The position numbers and the translations under genes were made by a program. Positions 29,101 to 37,875 of a stretch of 64,000 nucleotides of DNA are shown piece by piece (position 1 is the first letter of the stretch; every line of letters starts with the position of its first letter). The DNA comes from Gallionellales bacterium 39-52-133. Lineage in GTDB: Bacteria > Pseudomonadota > Gammaproteobacteria > Burkholderiales > Gallionellaceae. Where the stretch lies: NCBI GenBank assembly GCA_002278935.1, contig NCJL01000004.1, positions 372,001 to 436,000 of the forward strand. Direction: 5' to 3'. Under the pieces are notes generated by a model. That model searched no databases, was not told the origin of the DNA, and saw only the letters and a list, made by a program, of their open reading frames with translations.

Positions 29101-29687
29101 AGCAACGGTTGCGACAGCGTAACAACTTCCATGCCCGCCGCGCGCAAAATTCCGGCCTGCATTTCCAGCAGCGGCAGATCATCGTCCACCATCAGCACGC
29201 GATAGGGCTGCGGTGGCTGGCGACCGGTGAGCTCATCCAGCAAGTCGATTAATTTGCCGGGATTGAGCGGCTTGCTCAGGTAACGGCTGGCGCCTGCACG
29301 AAACGCCGCGAGGCGTGCGGGCAGGTCGTCGCGTGCCGAGGCAAAAATGACGGGTGGGCAATCCTGGTAGCGGGTCTTGAATTGTGCCAGCAACAGTGTG
29401 CCGGTGTCGCCGCCCTCGGGGAAAATCAAGTCCATCACCACCGCGGCAGGACGTTCACTGCTGGCTGCGTCGCATGCGGCACGGAACTGATCGATCGTGG
29501 CAAAGACCTGAACGCGGTAGCCGTCATTTTGCAGCACCTGGCCAAGGTATTCCGCCTGTAGCGGATCGTCTTCCACCAGATGGACCAGCGGGGAACTGTC
29601 GTGGCGGGGTGCAAACAATTTTTCCGGGAGCTGTTCCGCAAACTGGCTGCGCAGACTGGTTTGGGCGTCGGAAGCAGATTCAGTCAT
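26115..29687 (-). CDS. REC-REC-PAS-LOV-PAS-PAS hybrid histidine kinase with C-terminal REC
   Basis: 1190 residues, soluble. Order: receiver 1 (35-152, Asp86), receiver 2 (162-285, Asp212), PAS (300-415), a LOV-type PAS (425-540) with GKNCRFLQG (Cys471), NYRKTGELYWN and YIGVCNDVT, two PAS domains of the PAS_3 type (555-670, 685-795), HisKA (SHELRTP, His825), HATPase ([11 protein letters not shown]) and receiver 3 (1063-1180, Asp1114). The LOV domain has the flavin-adduct Cys but the conserved signalling Gln is Cys534. Two N-terminal receivers mean it can itself be a phosphorelay target. No DNA-binding or cyclase domain. Confidence 0.92.
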   Translation of the reverse strand: MTESASDAQTSLRSQFAEQLPEKLFAPRHDSSPLVHLVEDDPLQAEYLGQVLQNDGYRVQVFATIDQFRAACDAASSERPAAVVMDLIFPEGGDTGTLLLAQFKTRYQDCPPVIFASARDDLPARLAAFRAGASRYLSKPLNPGKLIDLLDELTGRQPPQPYRVLMVDDDLPLLEMQAGILRAAGMEVVTLSQPLLVLEILRDFTPDVAVLDVYMPEASGPEMAAILRERDEQQHLPILFLSAETDMSRQLLALNLGGDDFLVKPVQPQHLVEAVAARARRARQNSAIQQRLKTTLYEREREHLALNQHAIVSIADRAGNITYVNDRFCEISGYSREELLGNNHRLLKSSEHAPLFYTELWRTIAGGKVWQGEICNRRKDGSLYWVESTITPFLDNTSDGKPYQYVSIRTDISALKANELRLRLQSSAMESSIDGILIADARITDMPLIYVNPAFERISGYAAAEVLGKNCRFLQGDDRAQPGLEIIREAFREQRACTVLLRNYRKTGELYWNDLTLSPVRNNGGDITHYIGVCNDVTERTRVERDAEASKERLRRGQFFANIGTWEWHIRSGDLFWTERIAPLFGYPVGELDTSYDNFLAAIHPDDRQKVTDAVNACIERDVPYDIEHRVVWPDGTVRWLLERGAVLRDADGKPLQMLGVVQDIDDRKRAEQALAERERQLREAQTLANLGSWTAEIASGALHWSDEIYRIFGHDPGSFEPSVKAFHAAIHPDDCQLVADSERRAEQTGTYNVIHRIVRPDGSIRHVHELARVEADAAGKMARMSGTVQDITEQVVAELALIAARDEADRANQAKSEFLSSMSHELRTPMNAILGFGQLLKYDDTLSAEHADSVGEIMKAGEHLLDLINEVLDLAKVESGHINLSIEPVELCPIVEECLGLIRILADKRNIRISHNGLKGASVRADSTRLKQVLLNLLSNAVKYNRDGGSVHLDVQVHGTDRLRIRVKDSGPGIHAAKLQQIFQPFNRLDAENSGIEGTGIGLTITRRIVEMMGGIVDVESETGVGSTFWIELPLEKSIPVNQSHSPASSAMPGQEKDEAQHIVLYIEDNPSNLRLMAQVLGRRKHIHLLTAHTPELGIELALARKPELILLDINMPGMDGYQVLEVFKAESSLKQIPVVAVTANAMTRDIERGIAAGFSDYLTKPLDIAQLYAILDMRLPGRHHKNTL

Positions 29688-29914
29688 AAATTATTGCACA
29701 TTATGCAGGATTAAAAGGGTCGAAAATACAATGCTATTCATGGGGTTATTGCACGGGCTCAATCATTTCGTGTTGCAGCGCAGCATTGTGTAAGTCACTG
29801 AATATCTTTCCTGCCAGTTTGAATGATTGATTTTCAGACTGCAGGGCAGACAAGCGGACATCCTGTTGCCGATGCTAGAATTGCGCGGAATATATTTCAG
29901 GATACATCTTTAAC

Positions 29915-32900
29915 ATGAGGGTTAATGATTACTTCTATGCAAAGTTGAGCGTTGCCGCGCTGATGCTGGTCGCCTTGGCGGCAACTTATTTTGCGTGGCA
30001 TCTGGTTAAACAGGATGCCGAAAATATAGCCAATGAACGTTTTCAGGCGCGGGTGCTGCAGATTAATGCCGCAGTGCAGGACCGCATGCGTGCTTACGAG
30101 CAGGTGTTGCGTGGCGGTGTTGGCTTGTTTGCCGCATCGAACAGGATAAGCCGCCAGGAGTGGCATGATTATGTGGCAAGCCTGCGCCTGAATGATAACT
30201 ATCCCGGTATTCAGGGTCTGGGGTTTTCAAAACTGATTCTGCCTCAAGAATTGACCGCGCATGTTGCGCAGATACGCCGCGAGGGCTTTAAGGATTATGC
30301 GGTGACGCCGGCCGGAGAGCGCGAGCAATACACCAGCATTATTTATCTTGAGCCATTTGACGCGCGCAACAGGCGCGCGTTTGGCTTTGACATGTTTTCC
30401 GAAGCAACACGCCGCACGGCGATGGAGAAAGCGCGCGACAGCGGCAAGCCCGCCATTTCAGGAAGAGTGACGCTGGTGCAGGAGACCTCCGAAAATGTGC
30501 AGTTCGGATTTCTGATGTACCTGCCGGTTTACCGTGGCACTGTGCCGGAAAATGCGGCGCGGCGCAAAGCCGCCTTGCTGGGCTATGTGTACAGCCCGTT
30601 TCGCATGAACGATCTGATGCAGGGGGTGCTTGGAAAATCTGCTCCGAACGTGGCGCTGCGGATTTATGACGGCATGGGTATTGCCGGCGACAGCGAAATG
30701 TACAGCAGCGAAAGAGCAGGCAATCAGCGTGTGGCGCGGTATTCCGATACCCGCGAAATTGATCTGAACGGCACGGCATGGACGCTGCGCTTTGATTCAT
30801 TGCCTTCCTTTGAAGCGGAGGTGGAACGCAGGACGTCCGAGATCGTCGCCGGTTCAGGTCTGGTGCTTACCCTGCTGCTGTCACTTCTGTTTTGGTCACT
30901 ACTGCGGACGCGGGCACGGGCACTGGAACTGGCTGAAGGGATGACTGCCAGTGTCAGGGAAAGTGAGGAGCGTTTCCGCTCCGTGATTGACACTGTAGTG
31001 GACGGTATCATCGTGATCAGCGATCGCGGTATTATCGAGTCGTGCAATGCCTCAACACAGCGCATATTTGGCTATACCCCCGAAGAGATGGCAGGCTGCA
31101 ACTTCAATATGCTGATGCCCGAACCTTATCACTCGCAGCACGCTGGTGATTTTGACAGTTACCTGAAAACCGGTGAGGCAAAATGTATCGGCGTTGGACG
31201 AGAGGTGATGGGTTTGCGCAAGGATGGCAGCACTTTCCCGATGGAGCTGTCGGTGGGGGAAATGCACAAGGGTAAACAGCGCAAATTTACCGGCATGGTG
31301 CACGATATTACCGAACGCAAGCGCGCGGAAGAGGCGTTGCATGAAACCCTGGGCATGCAGCATGCCATTCTGCATGGTGCGAGCCATGCGATTATTTCCA
31401 CCGCCGTGGACGGCACGATTTTATCTTTTAATCCCGCAGCGGAAAAAATGCTGGGTTACAGGGCGGAAGAGTTGGTTGGAGTAGCTAACCCCGGCATTTT
31501 TCACCTGCCCGGGGAGGTGGCTGCAAGCGCAAAAATATTGTCTGACGAAATGGGCGTAAATATTGAGCCGGGCTTTGAAGTGTTTGTCGCAAAATCACGG
31601 CTGGGATCGATCGCTGAGAATGAGTGGACCTATGTGCGCAAGGATGGCAGCCATTTGCCGGTGCTGCTTTCCGTAACGGCACTGCGTGATGAAAACAATG
31701 AAATCACCGGCTTTCTGGGTATTGCATCGGACATTTCCGAGCGCAAAAAAATGGATCGTTTGAAAAATGAATTTGTATCGACTGTGAGCCATGAATTGCG
31801 CACCCCGCTCACGTCCATTCGCGGCTCGCTGGGTCTGGTGGCGGGCGGTGTTGCCGGCGAAATATCCGCACAGGCCAGAAGCCTGGTTGATATTGCCTAC
31901 AAAAACAGCGAGCGGCTGGTGCGCCTGATCAACGATATTCTGGATATCGAGAAAATTGAATCCGGCAAGATGGTAATGAATCTGAAGCGCCAGGAGCTGA
32001 TGAAACTGATCGAGCAGGCCATTGAAGCCAATCGTTCTTATGGCGATTCATATGGCGTGTCATTCATGATCACGGAAAGCCTGCCCGGCACTCAGGTCAA
32101 TGTAGACCATGACAGACTGATGCAGGTCATGGCAAACCTGCTGTCCAATGCGGCAAAGTTTTCACCGGCGGGTGGCAAGGTGGAAATCGCCGTGTGCAAA
32201 GGAAAGCGGGGCGTACGGGTATCGGTGACCGACAAGGGGGCGGGTATACCCGTGGCGTTCCATGAGCGCATTTTTCAGAAATTTTCGCAGGCAGATTCAT
32301 CCGATACGCGCCAGAAGGGCGGCACGGGCCTGGGCTTGAGTATTTCAAAGGCTATTATCGAAAACATGGGTGGCGAGATCGGCTTTGAAAGCACCGGGGG
32401 AACCGGGACGGTGTTTTATTTTGAGTTGCCGTCGGAAGATAAAACGCCCGCGGTACCTGCTTCAGCCGCAAGCGGACTGGTCGCAAACCAGGGCAAAGTG
32501 CAGCGCATTCTGATCTGCGAGGATGACAGGGATATTGCGCAACTGCTTGTGATCATGCTGAAGCAGGGCGGCTTTGCCAGCGATATTGCCCACACGGCAC
32601 AAAAGGCGAAGTCGTTGCTGCAAAGCAGACATTACGCTGCAATGACGCTGGACCTTGGATTGCCGGACCAGGATGGTGTTTCGTTTATTCGTGAATTGCG
32701 CGGCCAGGCGGCTACCGCCAGCCTGCCGATCGTGGTGGTTTCGGCGCAGGCCAGAACAGGCGCTGCCGAGATTAACGGCAGTTATGCGCTGCTGGGCTGG
32801 CATGACAAACCGATAGACCGCGACTATCTGCTTGCTCAGCTGAATGATATTTTGAATAACCGCACAATGAAGCATTTGCCGCGCGTGCTGCACGTGGAAA

Positions 32901-33229
32901 AAGATGCGGACATCAGGCAGATATTAATTTCGATAGGCATGGGTGTCGCCGAGTTTGACCATGCGGGCTCGCTGCAGGAAGCCGCTGAAAAACTGTCCCT
33001 GCAGCGCTATGATCTTGTCGTGCTGGATCTGGACTTGCCGGACGGCTCCGGACTTGAGGTGCTGCCGCTGCTCAAGGGGCTAAATCTGCACACGCAGGTG
33101 ATGATTTTTTCCGCAAAAAATGTCAGCGGGCCGGAGGCAAACAAGGTTGCTTCGGTACTGATGAAATCGAGCACGTCAAATCAGACCCTGCTCGATACTA
33201 TCAGCCGCCTGCTGAAGCGTGGCAAGTAA
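29915..33229 (+). CDS. CHASE-PAS-PAS hybrid histidine kinase with two receivers
   Basis: 1104 residues. Membrane helix (about 9-30), periplasmic CHASE domain (about 45-285; GIQGLGFSKLILP, AFGFDMFSEATRR), second helix (about 308-330), PAS1 (350-470) strongly like the haem PAS of FixL (LMPEPYHSQH with His409, GVGREVMGLRKDGSTFPMEL with Arg429), PAS2 (about 478-605), HisKA (VSHELRTPLTSIRGSL), HATPase (GGTGLGLSISK), receiver 1 (CEDDRDI, LDLGLPDQDG) and receiver 2 (HVEKDADI, LDLDLPDGSG). Divergent from the LOV kinase; 63 bases before the diguanylate cyclase, so these two are likely an operon. Confidence 0.93.
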   Translation: MRVNDYFYAKLSVAALMLVALAATYFAWHLVKQDAENIANERFQARVLQINAAVQDRMRAYEQVLRGGVGLFAASNRISRQEWHDYVASLRLNDNYPGIQGLGFSKLILPQELTAHVAQIRREGFKDYAVTPAGEREQYTSIIYLEPFDARNRRAFGFDMFSEATRRTAMEKARDSGKPAISGRVTLVQETSENVQFGFLMYLPVYRGTVPENAARRKAALLGYVYSPFRMNDLMQGVLGKSAPNVALRIYDGMGIAGDSEMYSSERAGNQRVARYSDTREIDLNGTAWTLRFDSLPSFEAEVERRTSEIVAGSGLVLTLLLSLLFWSLLRTRARALELAEGMTASVRESEERFRSVIDTVVDGIIVISDRGIIESCNASTQRIFGYTPEEMAGCNFNMLMPEPYHSQHAGDFDSYLKTGEAKCIGVGREVMGLRKDGSTFPMELSVGEMHKGKQRKFTGMVHDITERKRAEEALHETLGMQHAILHGASHAIISTAVDGTILSFNPAAEKMLGYRAEELVGVANPGIFHLPGEVAASAKILSDEMGVNIEPGFEVFVAKSRLGSIAENEWTYVRKDGSHLPVLLSVTALRDENNEITGFLGIASDISERKKMDRLKNEFVSTVSHELRTPLTSIRGSLGLVAGGVAGEISAQARSLVDIAYKNSERLVRLINDILDIEKIESGKMVMNLKRQELMKLIEQAIEANRSYGDSYGVSFMITESLPGTQVNVDHDRLMQVMANLLSNAAKFSPAGGKVEIAVCKGKRGVRVSVTDKGAGIPVAFHERIFQKFSQADSSDTRQKGGTGLGLSISKAIIENMGGEIGFESTGGTGTVFYFELPSEDKTPAVPASAASGLVANQGKVQRILICEDDRDIAQLLVIMLKQGGFASDIAHTAQKAKSLLQSRHYAAMTLDLGLPDQDGVSFIRELRGQAATASLPIVVVSAQARTGAAEINGSYALLGWHDKPIDRDYLLAQLNDILNNRTMKHLPRVLHVEKDADIRQILISIGMGVAEFDHAGSLQEAAEKLSLQRYDLVVLDLDLPDGSGLEVLPLLKGLNLHTQVMIFSAKNVSGPEANKVASVLMKSSTSNQTLLDTISRLLKRGK

Positions 33230-33292
33230 TCGCAAGCAGCAATTCTGGTGGCCAACTTCTTCGCAGGAAAATCGTTTTGATTGGAACATGTA

Positions 33293-34981
33293 ATGAGCAA
33301 ACCTTCTGAGTTGAACGACCTTCTGCGAGTATTGCGTGAGCGTTACCAAAATGAGCTACCCGCCAAACTGGCGGAAATCGAATCCTTACTGGGTGTGTTG
33401 CGCGCCGGTCAAAGCCCGGTGCAGGATGATGTGCACAAGCTGCACCGGCTGGTGCACGGCCTGACGGGTTCGGGCGCAACTTTCGGCATGTCTGCGCTGA
33501 GCGATACGGCGCGCCAGCTTGAAGTCACTATCAAGGAGCTATTGCAGAGTAATGAATTTAACCTGCCTGCAGAGATGTTGGACAGAATCACGGTGAAGTG
33601 GCTTGATGTGAAATCGGCTGCTATCCGCCCCGATGTTGTACCGGCCAATGTGGCCGACTCTTCAGGAACTGAACGGACCGGGTTCGGCGCTGGCGCGGTT
33701 GATAAAGGGGAGGGTGCCAATCTGCTGCTGCTTGAAAGGGATGCGGAACAGGCGCGCAGCATGCAGCAGCAGCTGGCTAACTTCGGATACAGGGTGAAGG
33801 TGTTGCACGATGCCTCTTTGCCGGCCGGGGCGCTGGCCGGGTTGTCGCCTGTTGCCATAATCCGGGATGCGGCGTTTGCTGAAGCAGAAGCGGGCGGAGG
33901 CTCTGAAAACATGCTTGCCGCACAGGCCATGAATAATATTCCGCAGATTTTTATTTCCAGCCGCGGGGATATTGAGTCGCGCCTGGCGGCGGTGCGTGCG
34001 GGGGCAGATTCTTACTTTACCAAACCGGTTGATATTGCTGCGCTGGTGAACAGGCTGGATATGTTGAGTGCCACCATGGACGCCGAAGCATTCAAAGTCA
34101 TGATCGTGGACGACGCGGCGCCGCTGGCTGCATTTTATGCGATGACCCTGCAGTCTGCCGGCATGGAAACGGTCGTGGTTAATGATCCGCTGAAGGTGCT
34201 GGATGTGCTGGCCGAATTTACGCCGGAGTTATTTCTGGTGGATATGTATATGCCGGGTTGCAGCGGCCTGGAGCTGGCCAGGGTCATACGCCAGCAGGAA
34301 GCCTATGTGAGCACGCCCATTGTATTTTTATCGGCAGAAACGGATGTAGAAAAACATCTGGAGGCGATGCAGTCTGGTGCGGATGATTTTCTGACCAAGC
34401 CGATCAAACCCGCACACCTTGTTTCTGCTGTCACATCTCGTGTGCAGCGCTATCGAATCTTGCGCTCCTTTATGGTGAGAGACGGTCTGACCGGTTTGTT
34501 GAATCACACCAAAATCAAGGAGGAGCTGGAAGCGGAAGTCTTGCGTGCGCAACGGCAGAAAAGCCACCTGGCTTATGCCATGGTGGATGTTGATATGTTC
34601 AAGAACGTAAACGACACCCATGGCCACCTCGCGGGCGACCGCGTGCTCAAGGGGTTGTCGCGTCTGTTGCAACTGCGTTTGCGCAAGACGGATGTGATAG
34701 GCAGGTATGGCGGCGAGGAGTTTGCGGTAATACTGAAAGATACCGATGCTGCCAGCGCGGTTGCGATAATGGAAGAAGTGCGCAAGGCGTTTGCGCAGGT
34801 TGTACAGCATGCCGAGAGCGGGGATTTTTCCGTGACGTTCAGTTGCGGGGTGGCGGCTTATCCGGATTATTCAAGCGCAGGTGAGCTCAACAATGCGGCA
34901 GACAAGGCGCTATATGAGGCGAAACATGCCGGGCGCAATCGTGTTGCGATTGCGCCGCCTGCAGCAGGTGCCCGCGGATAG
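33293..34981 (+). CDS. Hpt-REC-REC-GGDEF diguanylate cyclase
   Basis: 562 residues from ATG 33293 (GGAAC upstream; a TTG at 33281 is in frame). N-terminal Hpt-like domain (about 5-105) with HGLTGSGATFG, whose His55 matches the phosphorylated His although the following Lys is Thr. Receiver 1 is degenerate in its acidic pocket (LLLERDAE) but keeps an Asp at the acceptor position (AIIRD). Receiver 2 is canonical (MIVDDAAP, LVDMYMPG). The GGDEF domain has an active RYGGEEF and an inhibitory-site RKTD five residues before it. It makes c-di-GMP; the Hpt suggests input from hybrid kinases nearby. Confidence 0.92.
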   Translation: MSKPSELNDLLRVLRERYQNELPAKLAEIESLLGVLRAGQSPVQDDVHKLHRLVHGLTGSGATFGMSALSDTARQLEVTIKELLQSNEFNLPAEMLDRITVKWLDVKSAAIRPDVVPANVADSSGTERTGFGAGAVDKGEGANLLLLERDAEQARSMQQQLANFGYRVKVLHDASLPAGALAGLSPVAIIRDAAFAEAEAGGGSENMLAAQAMNNIPQIFISSRGDIESRLAAVRAGADSYFTKPVDIAALVNRLDMLSATMDAEAFKVMIVDDAAPLAAFYAMTLQSAGMETVVVNDPLKVLDVLAEFTPELFLVDMYMPGCSGLELARVIRQQEAYVSTPIVFLSAETDVEKHLEAMQSGADDFLTKPIKPAHLVSAVTSRVQRYRILRSFMVRDGLTGLLNHTKIKEELEAEVLRAQRQKSHLAYAMVDVDMFKNVNDTHGHLAGDRVLKGLSRLLQLRLRKTDVIGRYGGEEFAVILKDTDAASAVAIMEEVRKAFAQVVQHAESGDFSVTFSCGVAAYPDYSSAGELNNAADKALYEAKHAGRNRVAIAPPAAGARG

Positions 34982-35030
34982 GCAGGGATTGTTTTGCAGC
35001 AAAGCAGCTTCATGCCCACCAAGTGTATGC

Positions 35031-35060
35031 AAAAATATTCAATAAAATCAAATACTTGTG
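35031..35060 (+). repeat. AT-rich dispersed repeat, diverged copy B
   Basis: AAAATATTCAATAAAATCAA followed by ATACTTGTGA; about three differences from the copies at 26085 and 58819. It is 50 bases after the diguanylate cyclase stop, in the same orientation to the preceding gene as the other copies. Confidence 0.6.
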
Positions 35061-35097
35061 ATTTTTCACCTGGACGGGATGGCAGGCTGTTCACGGC

Positions 35098-36036
35098 CTA
35101 AATCGCCCCGGCCTGATGCGCCTGCTCATCGGCGTGGTAACTGCTGCGCACCATTGGCCCGCAGGCCGCATGCGAAAAGCCCATCTCCAGCGCGGCCTGC
35201 TCGAACATTTTAAAGGTATCCGGCGTGACATAGCGCAGCACCGGCAGGTGCGCGTTTGAAGGCTGCAGATACTGGCCCAGCGTCAGCATTTCCACATTGT
35301 GTTCGCGCAGGTCGCGCATCGCCTGTAGCACCTCCTCGTCGGTTTCACCCAGCCCCAGCATCAGCCCTGATTTGGTCACCACCTGCGGGAAGCGCGCCTT
35401 GAAATCTTTCAGCAGCTTCAGCGAGTGCGCATAGTCGGCACCCGGACGCGCCAGCTTGTACAGGCGCGGCACGGTTTCCATATTGTGGTTCAGCACATCG
35501 GGCAGAGATTTGCCCATCACTTCCAGCGCGGTATCGAGGCGGCCGCGAAAATCCGGCACCAGCGTTTCCAGTTTGGTATGGGGTGAAGAAGCGCGTATCG
35601 CCGCGAGACAATCCACAAAATGCTGCGCGCCGCCGTCGCGCAGATCGTCGCGGTCCACGCTGGTGATCACCACATATTTCAGCTTGAGCAAGGCAATCGA
35701 GCGCGCCAGATTGGCCGGCTCGTTCGCATCCGGCGGCAGCGGCTTGCCGTGACCCACATCGCAAAACGGGCAGCGCCGCGTGCACAGGTCGCCAAGTATC
35801 ATGAAAGTGGCGGTGCCCTTGTTGAAACACTCGCCGATATTCGGGCACGACGCTTCCTCGCACACGGTGTGCAGTTTGTGTTCGCGCAACATGCGTTTCA
35901 CATCATGGTAACCCTGCCCGCTGCCGGACTTGACGCGTATCCACTCCGGCTTGCGCAGGCGCTCGTCGAGCTGCACGATCTTGATCGGGTTGCGCGCGGT
36001 TTTGGTGGCGCCGGTTTGTTTCTCTGCTGTACTCAT
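35098..36036 (-). CDS. lipA: Lipoyl synthase
   Basis: Radical SAM enzyme that inserts two sulfurs into octanoyl groups on lipoyl domains. 312 residues. The auxiliary cluster ligands are in [12 protein letters not shown] and the radical-SAM cluster in [15 protein letters not shown] (CxxxCxxC). Other family segments: [16 protein letters not shown] and [10 protein letters not shown]. Its ATG overlaps the lipB stop by four bases (ATGA). Last gene of the dacC-dat-ybeD-lipB-lipA run. Confidence 0.97.
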   Translation of the reverse strand: MSTAEKQTGATKTARNPIKIVQLDERLRKPEWIRVKSGSGQGYHDVKRMLREHKLHTVCEEASCPNIGECFNKGTATFMILGDLCTRRCPFCDVGHGKPLPPDANEPANLARSIALLKLKYVVITSVDRDDLRDGGAQHFVDCLAAIRASSPHTKLETLVPDFRGRLDTALEVMGKSLPDVLNHNMETVPRLYKLARPGADYAHSLKLLKDFKARFPQVVTKSGLMLGLGETDEEVLQAMRDLREHNVEMLTLGQYLQPSNAHLPVLRYVTPDTFKMFEQAALEMGFSHAACGPMVRSSYHADEQAHQAGAI

Positions 36037-36725
36037 TGGGTGTGTTCCTTGTAGTGTGCGGCCAGCAATGCCTGCAATTGTCCGGCCAGCAGTTGTGCAA
36101 TCTGCTCCGGCGGCGTGTCGATGCCAAAATCCCTGAGCTGGGTCACGCGCAGGCCTTTATAACCGCACGGGTTGATGAAGTCATAGGGGGTCAGGTCCAT
36201 GTCAATATTGAATGACAGGCCGTGGTAGCAGCAGCTGTGTTTTATTTTCAAGCCGAGTGCGGCGATTTTGGCCTCGCCGACATACACACCTGGCGCATCC
36301 ACGCGGCCGCTGGCGCTGATGTTGTACCCGGCCAGAATATTGATCACGGCCAGTTCCATCAGGCGCACCAGCTGCCGCACATTGATTTTCCAGCGGCGCA
36401 AATCAAGCAGCAGGTAGGCGACGATCTGGCCGGGGCCGTGATAGGTAATCTGGCCGCCGCGATCAATTTTGACCACTGGAATGCCATGCGCATTGAGCAG
36501 GTGCTCGGGCAGACCGGCTTGTCCCTGGGTGTAAGTGGGCGGGTGCTGCAGCAGCCAGATTTCATCGCGCGTGTCGGGGGTGCGCTGTGCGGTGAATTGC
36601 TGCATCGCCTGCCACGTGGATTCGTAATCGACCATGCCCAAAAATCTGACTTCAGGACTTGGGGATAAGGGCGCAGGACTGAGGACTGATTCTTCTTTTC
36701 TCAGTGCTGTATTGTTGGCTTTCAT
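36033..36725 (-). CDS. lipB: Octanoyl-[acyl-carrier-protein]:protein transferase LipB
   Basis: Transfers octanoate from ACP to lipoyl domains, upstream of LipA. 230 residues from the ATG at 36725, which overlaps the ybeD stop (ATGA); ATG 36635 (MVDYESTW) is an alternative closer to the usual N-terminus, since the first 30 residues are atypical. Motifs: [35 protein letters not shown] with the catalytic Lys, and PCGYKGL with the catalytic Cys. Confidence 0.96.
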   Translation of the reverse strand: MKANNTALRKEESVLSPAPLSPSPEVRFLGMVDYESTWQAMQQFTAQRTPDTRDEIWLLQHPPTYTQGQAGLPEHLLNAHGIPVVKIDRGGQITYHGPGQIVAYLLLDLRRWKINVRQLVRLMELAVINILAGYNISASGRVDAPGVYVGEAKIAALGLKIKHSCCYHGLSFNIDMDLTPYDFINPCGYKGLRVTQLRDFGIDTPPEQIAQLLAGQLQALLAAHYKEHTQ

Positions 36726-37015
36726 AACACCATCACCACCAGCGGGTGGTCGCACAGGGACTGGTAGATCGCATCCAGCTGTTCGCGCGAGGTGGCGGTC
36801 ACGGTGCAGGTGAGGCTGACGTATTTTGCGGTTTTGCTGTTGCGCAGGGTAATGCTGGCAGCGGTGAATGAAGGATCGTGCTGCAGAACAACTTCAGTCA
36901 CGGCCTGCAGGAAGCCCTGTTGGGTCTGGCCGAATACCTTGATAGGAAAGGCGCAGGGATACTCGATCAGGCTTGCCATCGCGTCTGGCGGGTTTGGAAT
37001 GGGTGGCGTGTTCAT
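36722..37015 (-). CDS. ybeD: YbeD/DUF493 family protein
   Basis: 97 residues, typical DUF493: [20 protein letters not shown] near the start, a ferredoxin-like beta-alpha-beta fold, and [24 protein letters not shown] at the end. The family regularly precedes lipB; a regulatory role resembling ACT/PII-like folds has been proposed but function is unknown. Overlaps its neighbours on both sides by four bases, so it is translationally coupled to dat and lipB. Confidence 0.92.
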   Translation of the reverse strand: MNTPPIPNPPDAMASLIEYPCAFPIKVFGQTQQGFLQAVTEVVLQHDPSFTAASITLRNSKTAKYVSLTCTVTATSREQLDAIYQSLCDHPLVVMVL

Positions 37016-37869
37016 GGCTGGCGCATCACGTCGCGTTTGAAATTCTGGTAGAGGGTGTAGAGCCGCGCAAACACGGGGCCGGGTTTGCCGTTGCCCACGG
37101 CTTTTGCATCAAGCGTGGTGATGGGCATGATCTCGCGGGTTGATGAGGTGAGCAGCAGTTCGTCAGCGGTGAATAATTCATCTTTGCCAATTTTGCGCCC
37201 CTCAACTGGTATGTGATTGGCCGCAGCTATTTCCAGCACCACGTCATAGGTGATGCCGGGAAGCATCAGGTTGTCCTTCGGTGGAGCCAGCAGGGTGCCA
37301 TTTTTGACCACGAAAATATTACTCGCTGCACCTTCGGTCATGAATTTGTCGTCCCGGATCAGGATGGTCTCGGCACAGCCGGCATCGACTGCCTGCTGGC
37401 GCAGCAATACGTTGGGCAATAGTGAAATTGCTTTGATATCGCAACGCAGCCAGCGGTTGTCAACCGCGGTGACCGCGCTGACGCCGGAGGCAAGCAACTC
37501 TGCAGCGGGATGCAGCAGCGGTGAGCTCATCATGAAGACGGTGGGCTGAACTGGCGGCTGCGGAAAGGCATGGTCGCGTCTGGCCACGCCGCGGGTAATG
37601 TGCAGATAGAGGTACTGGTCTTCGCCTTCATTTTTTGCGATCAGCTCATTGACGAGACTGGTCCATTCGGTTTCGCTGTGCGGGTTGGGCAGGCGTATGC
37701 CATCGAGGCTGGCTTGCAGGCGCTTTAAATGTTCGGCCAGACGAAATGCTCGCCTGGAATACACAGGTATGACTTCATACACGCCATCGCCGAAAATAAA
37801 GCCGCGATCAAGCACCGGAATGTATGCTTCCTCTATGGGCTTGAAGTTGCCATTCAGATAAACCGTCAT
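37012..37869 (-). CDS. dat: D-amino-acid (D-alanine) aminotransferase, class IV
   Basis: PLP enzyme of fold type IV, 285 residues. LDRGFIFGDGVYEVIPVYSRR is the typical N-terminal D-aminotransferase stretch; the PLP Lys is in RCDIKAISLLPNVL; EGAASNIFVVKNGTL and SSTREIMPITTLD complete the family pattern. D-Ala specificity over branched-chain amino acids is supported by the RGFIFGDGVYEV segment and by position next to the D-Ala-D-Ala carboxypeptidase, but is still inference. Six bases after dacC. Confidence 0.9.
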   Translation of the reverse strand: MTVYLNGNFKPIEEAYIPVLDRGFIFGDGVYEVIPVYSRRAFRLAEHLKRLQASLDGIRLPNPHSETEWTSLVNELIAKNEGEDQYLYLHITRGVARRDHAFPQPPVQPTVFMMSSPLLHPAAELLASGVSAVTAVDNRWLRCDIKAISLLPNVLLRQQAVDAGCAETILIRDDKFMTEGAASNIFVVKNGTLLAPPKDNLMLPGITYDVVLEIAAANHIPVEGRKIGKDELFTADELLLTSSTREIMPITTLDAKAVGNGKPGPVFARLYTLYQNFKRDVMRQP

Positions 37870-37875
37870 CTCAAT

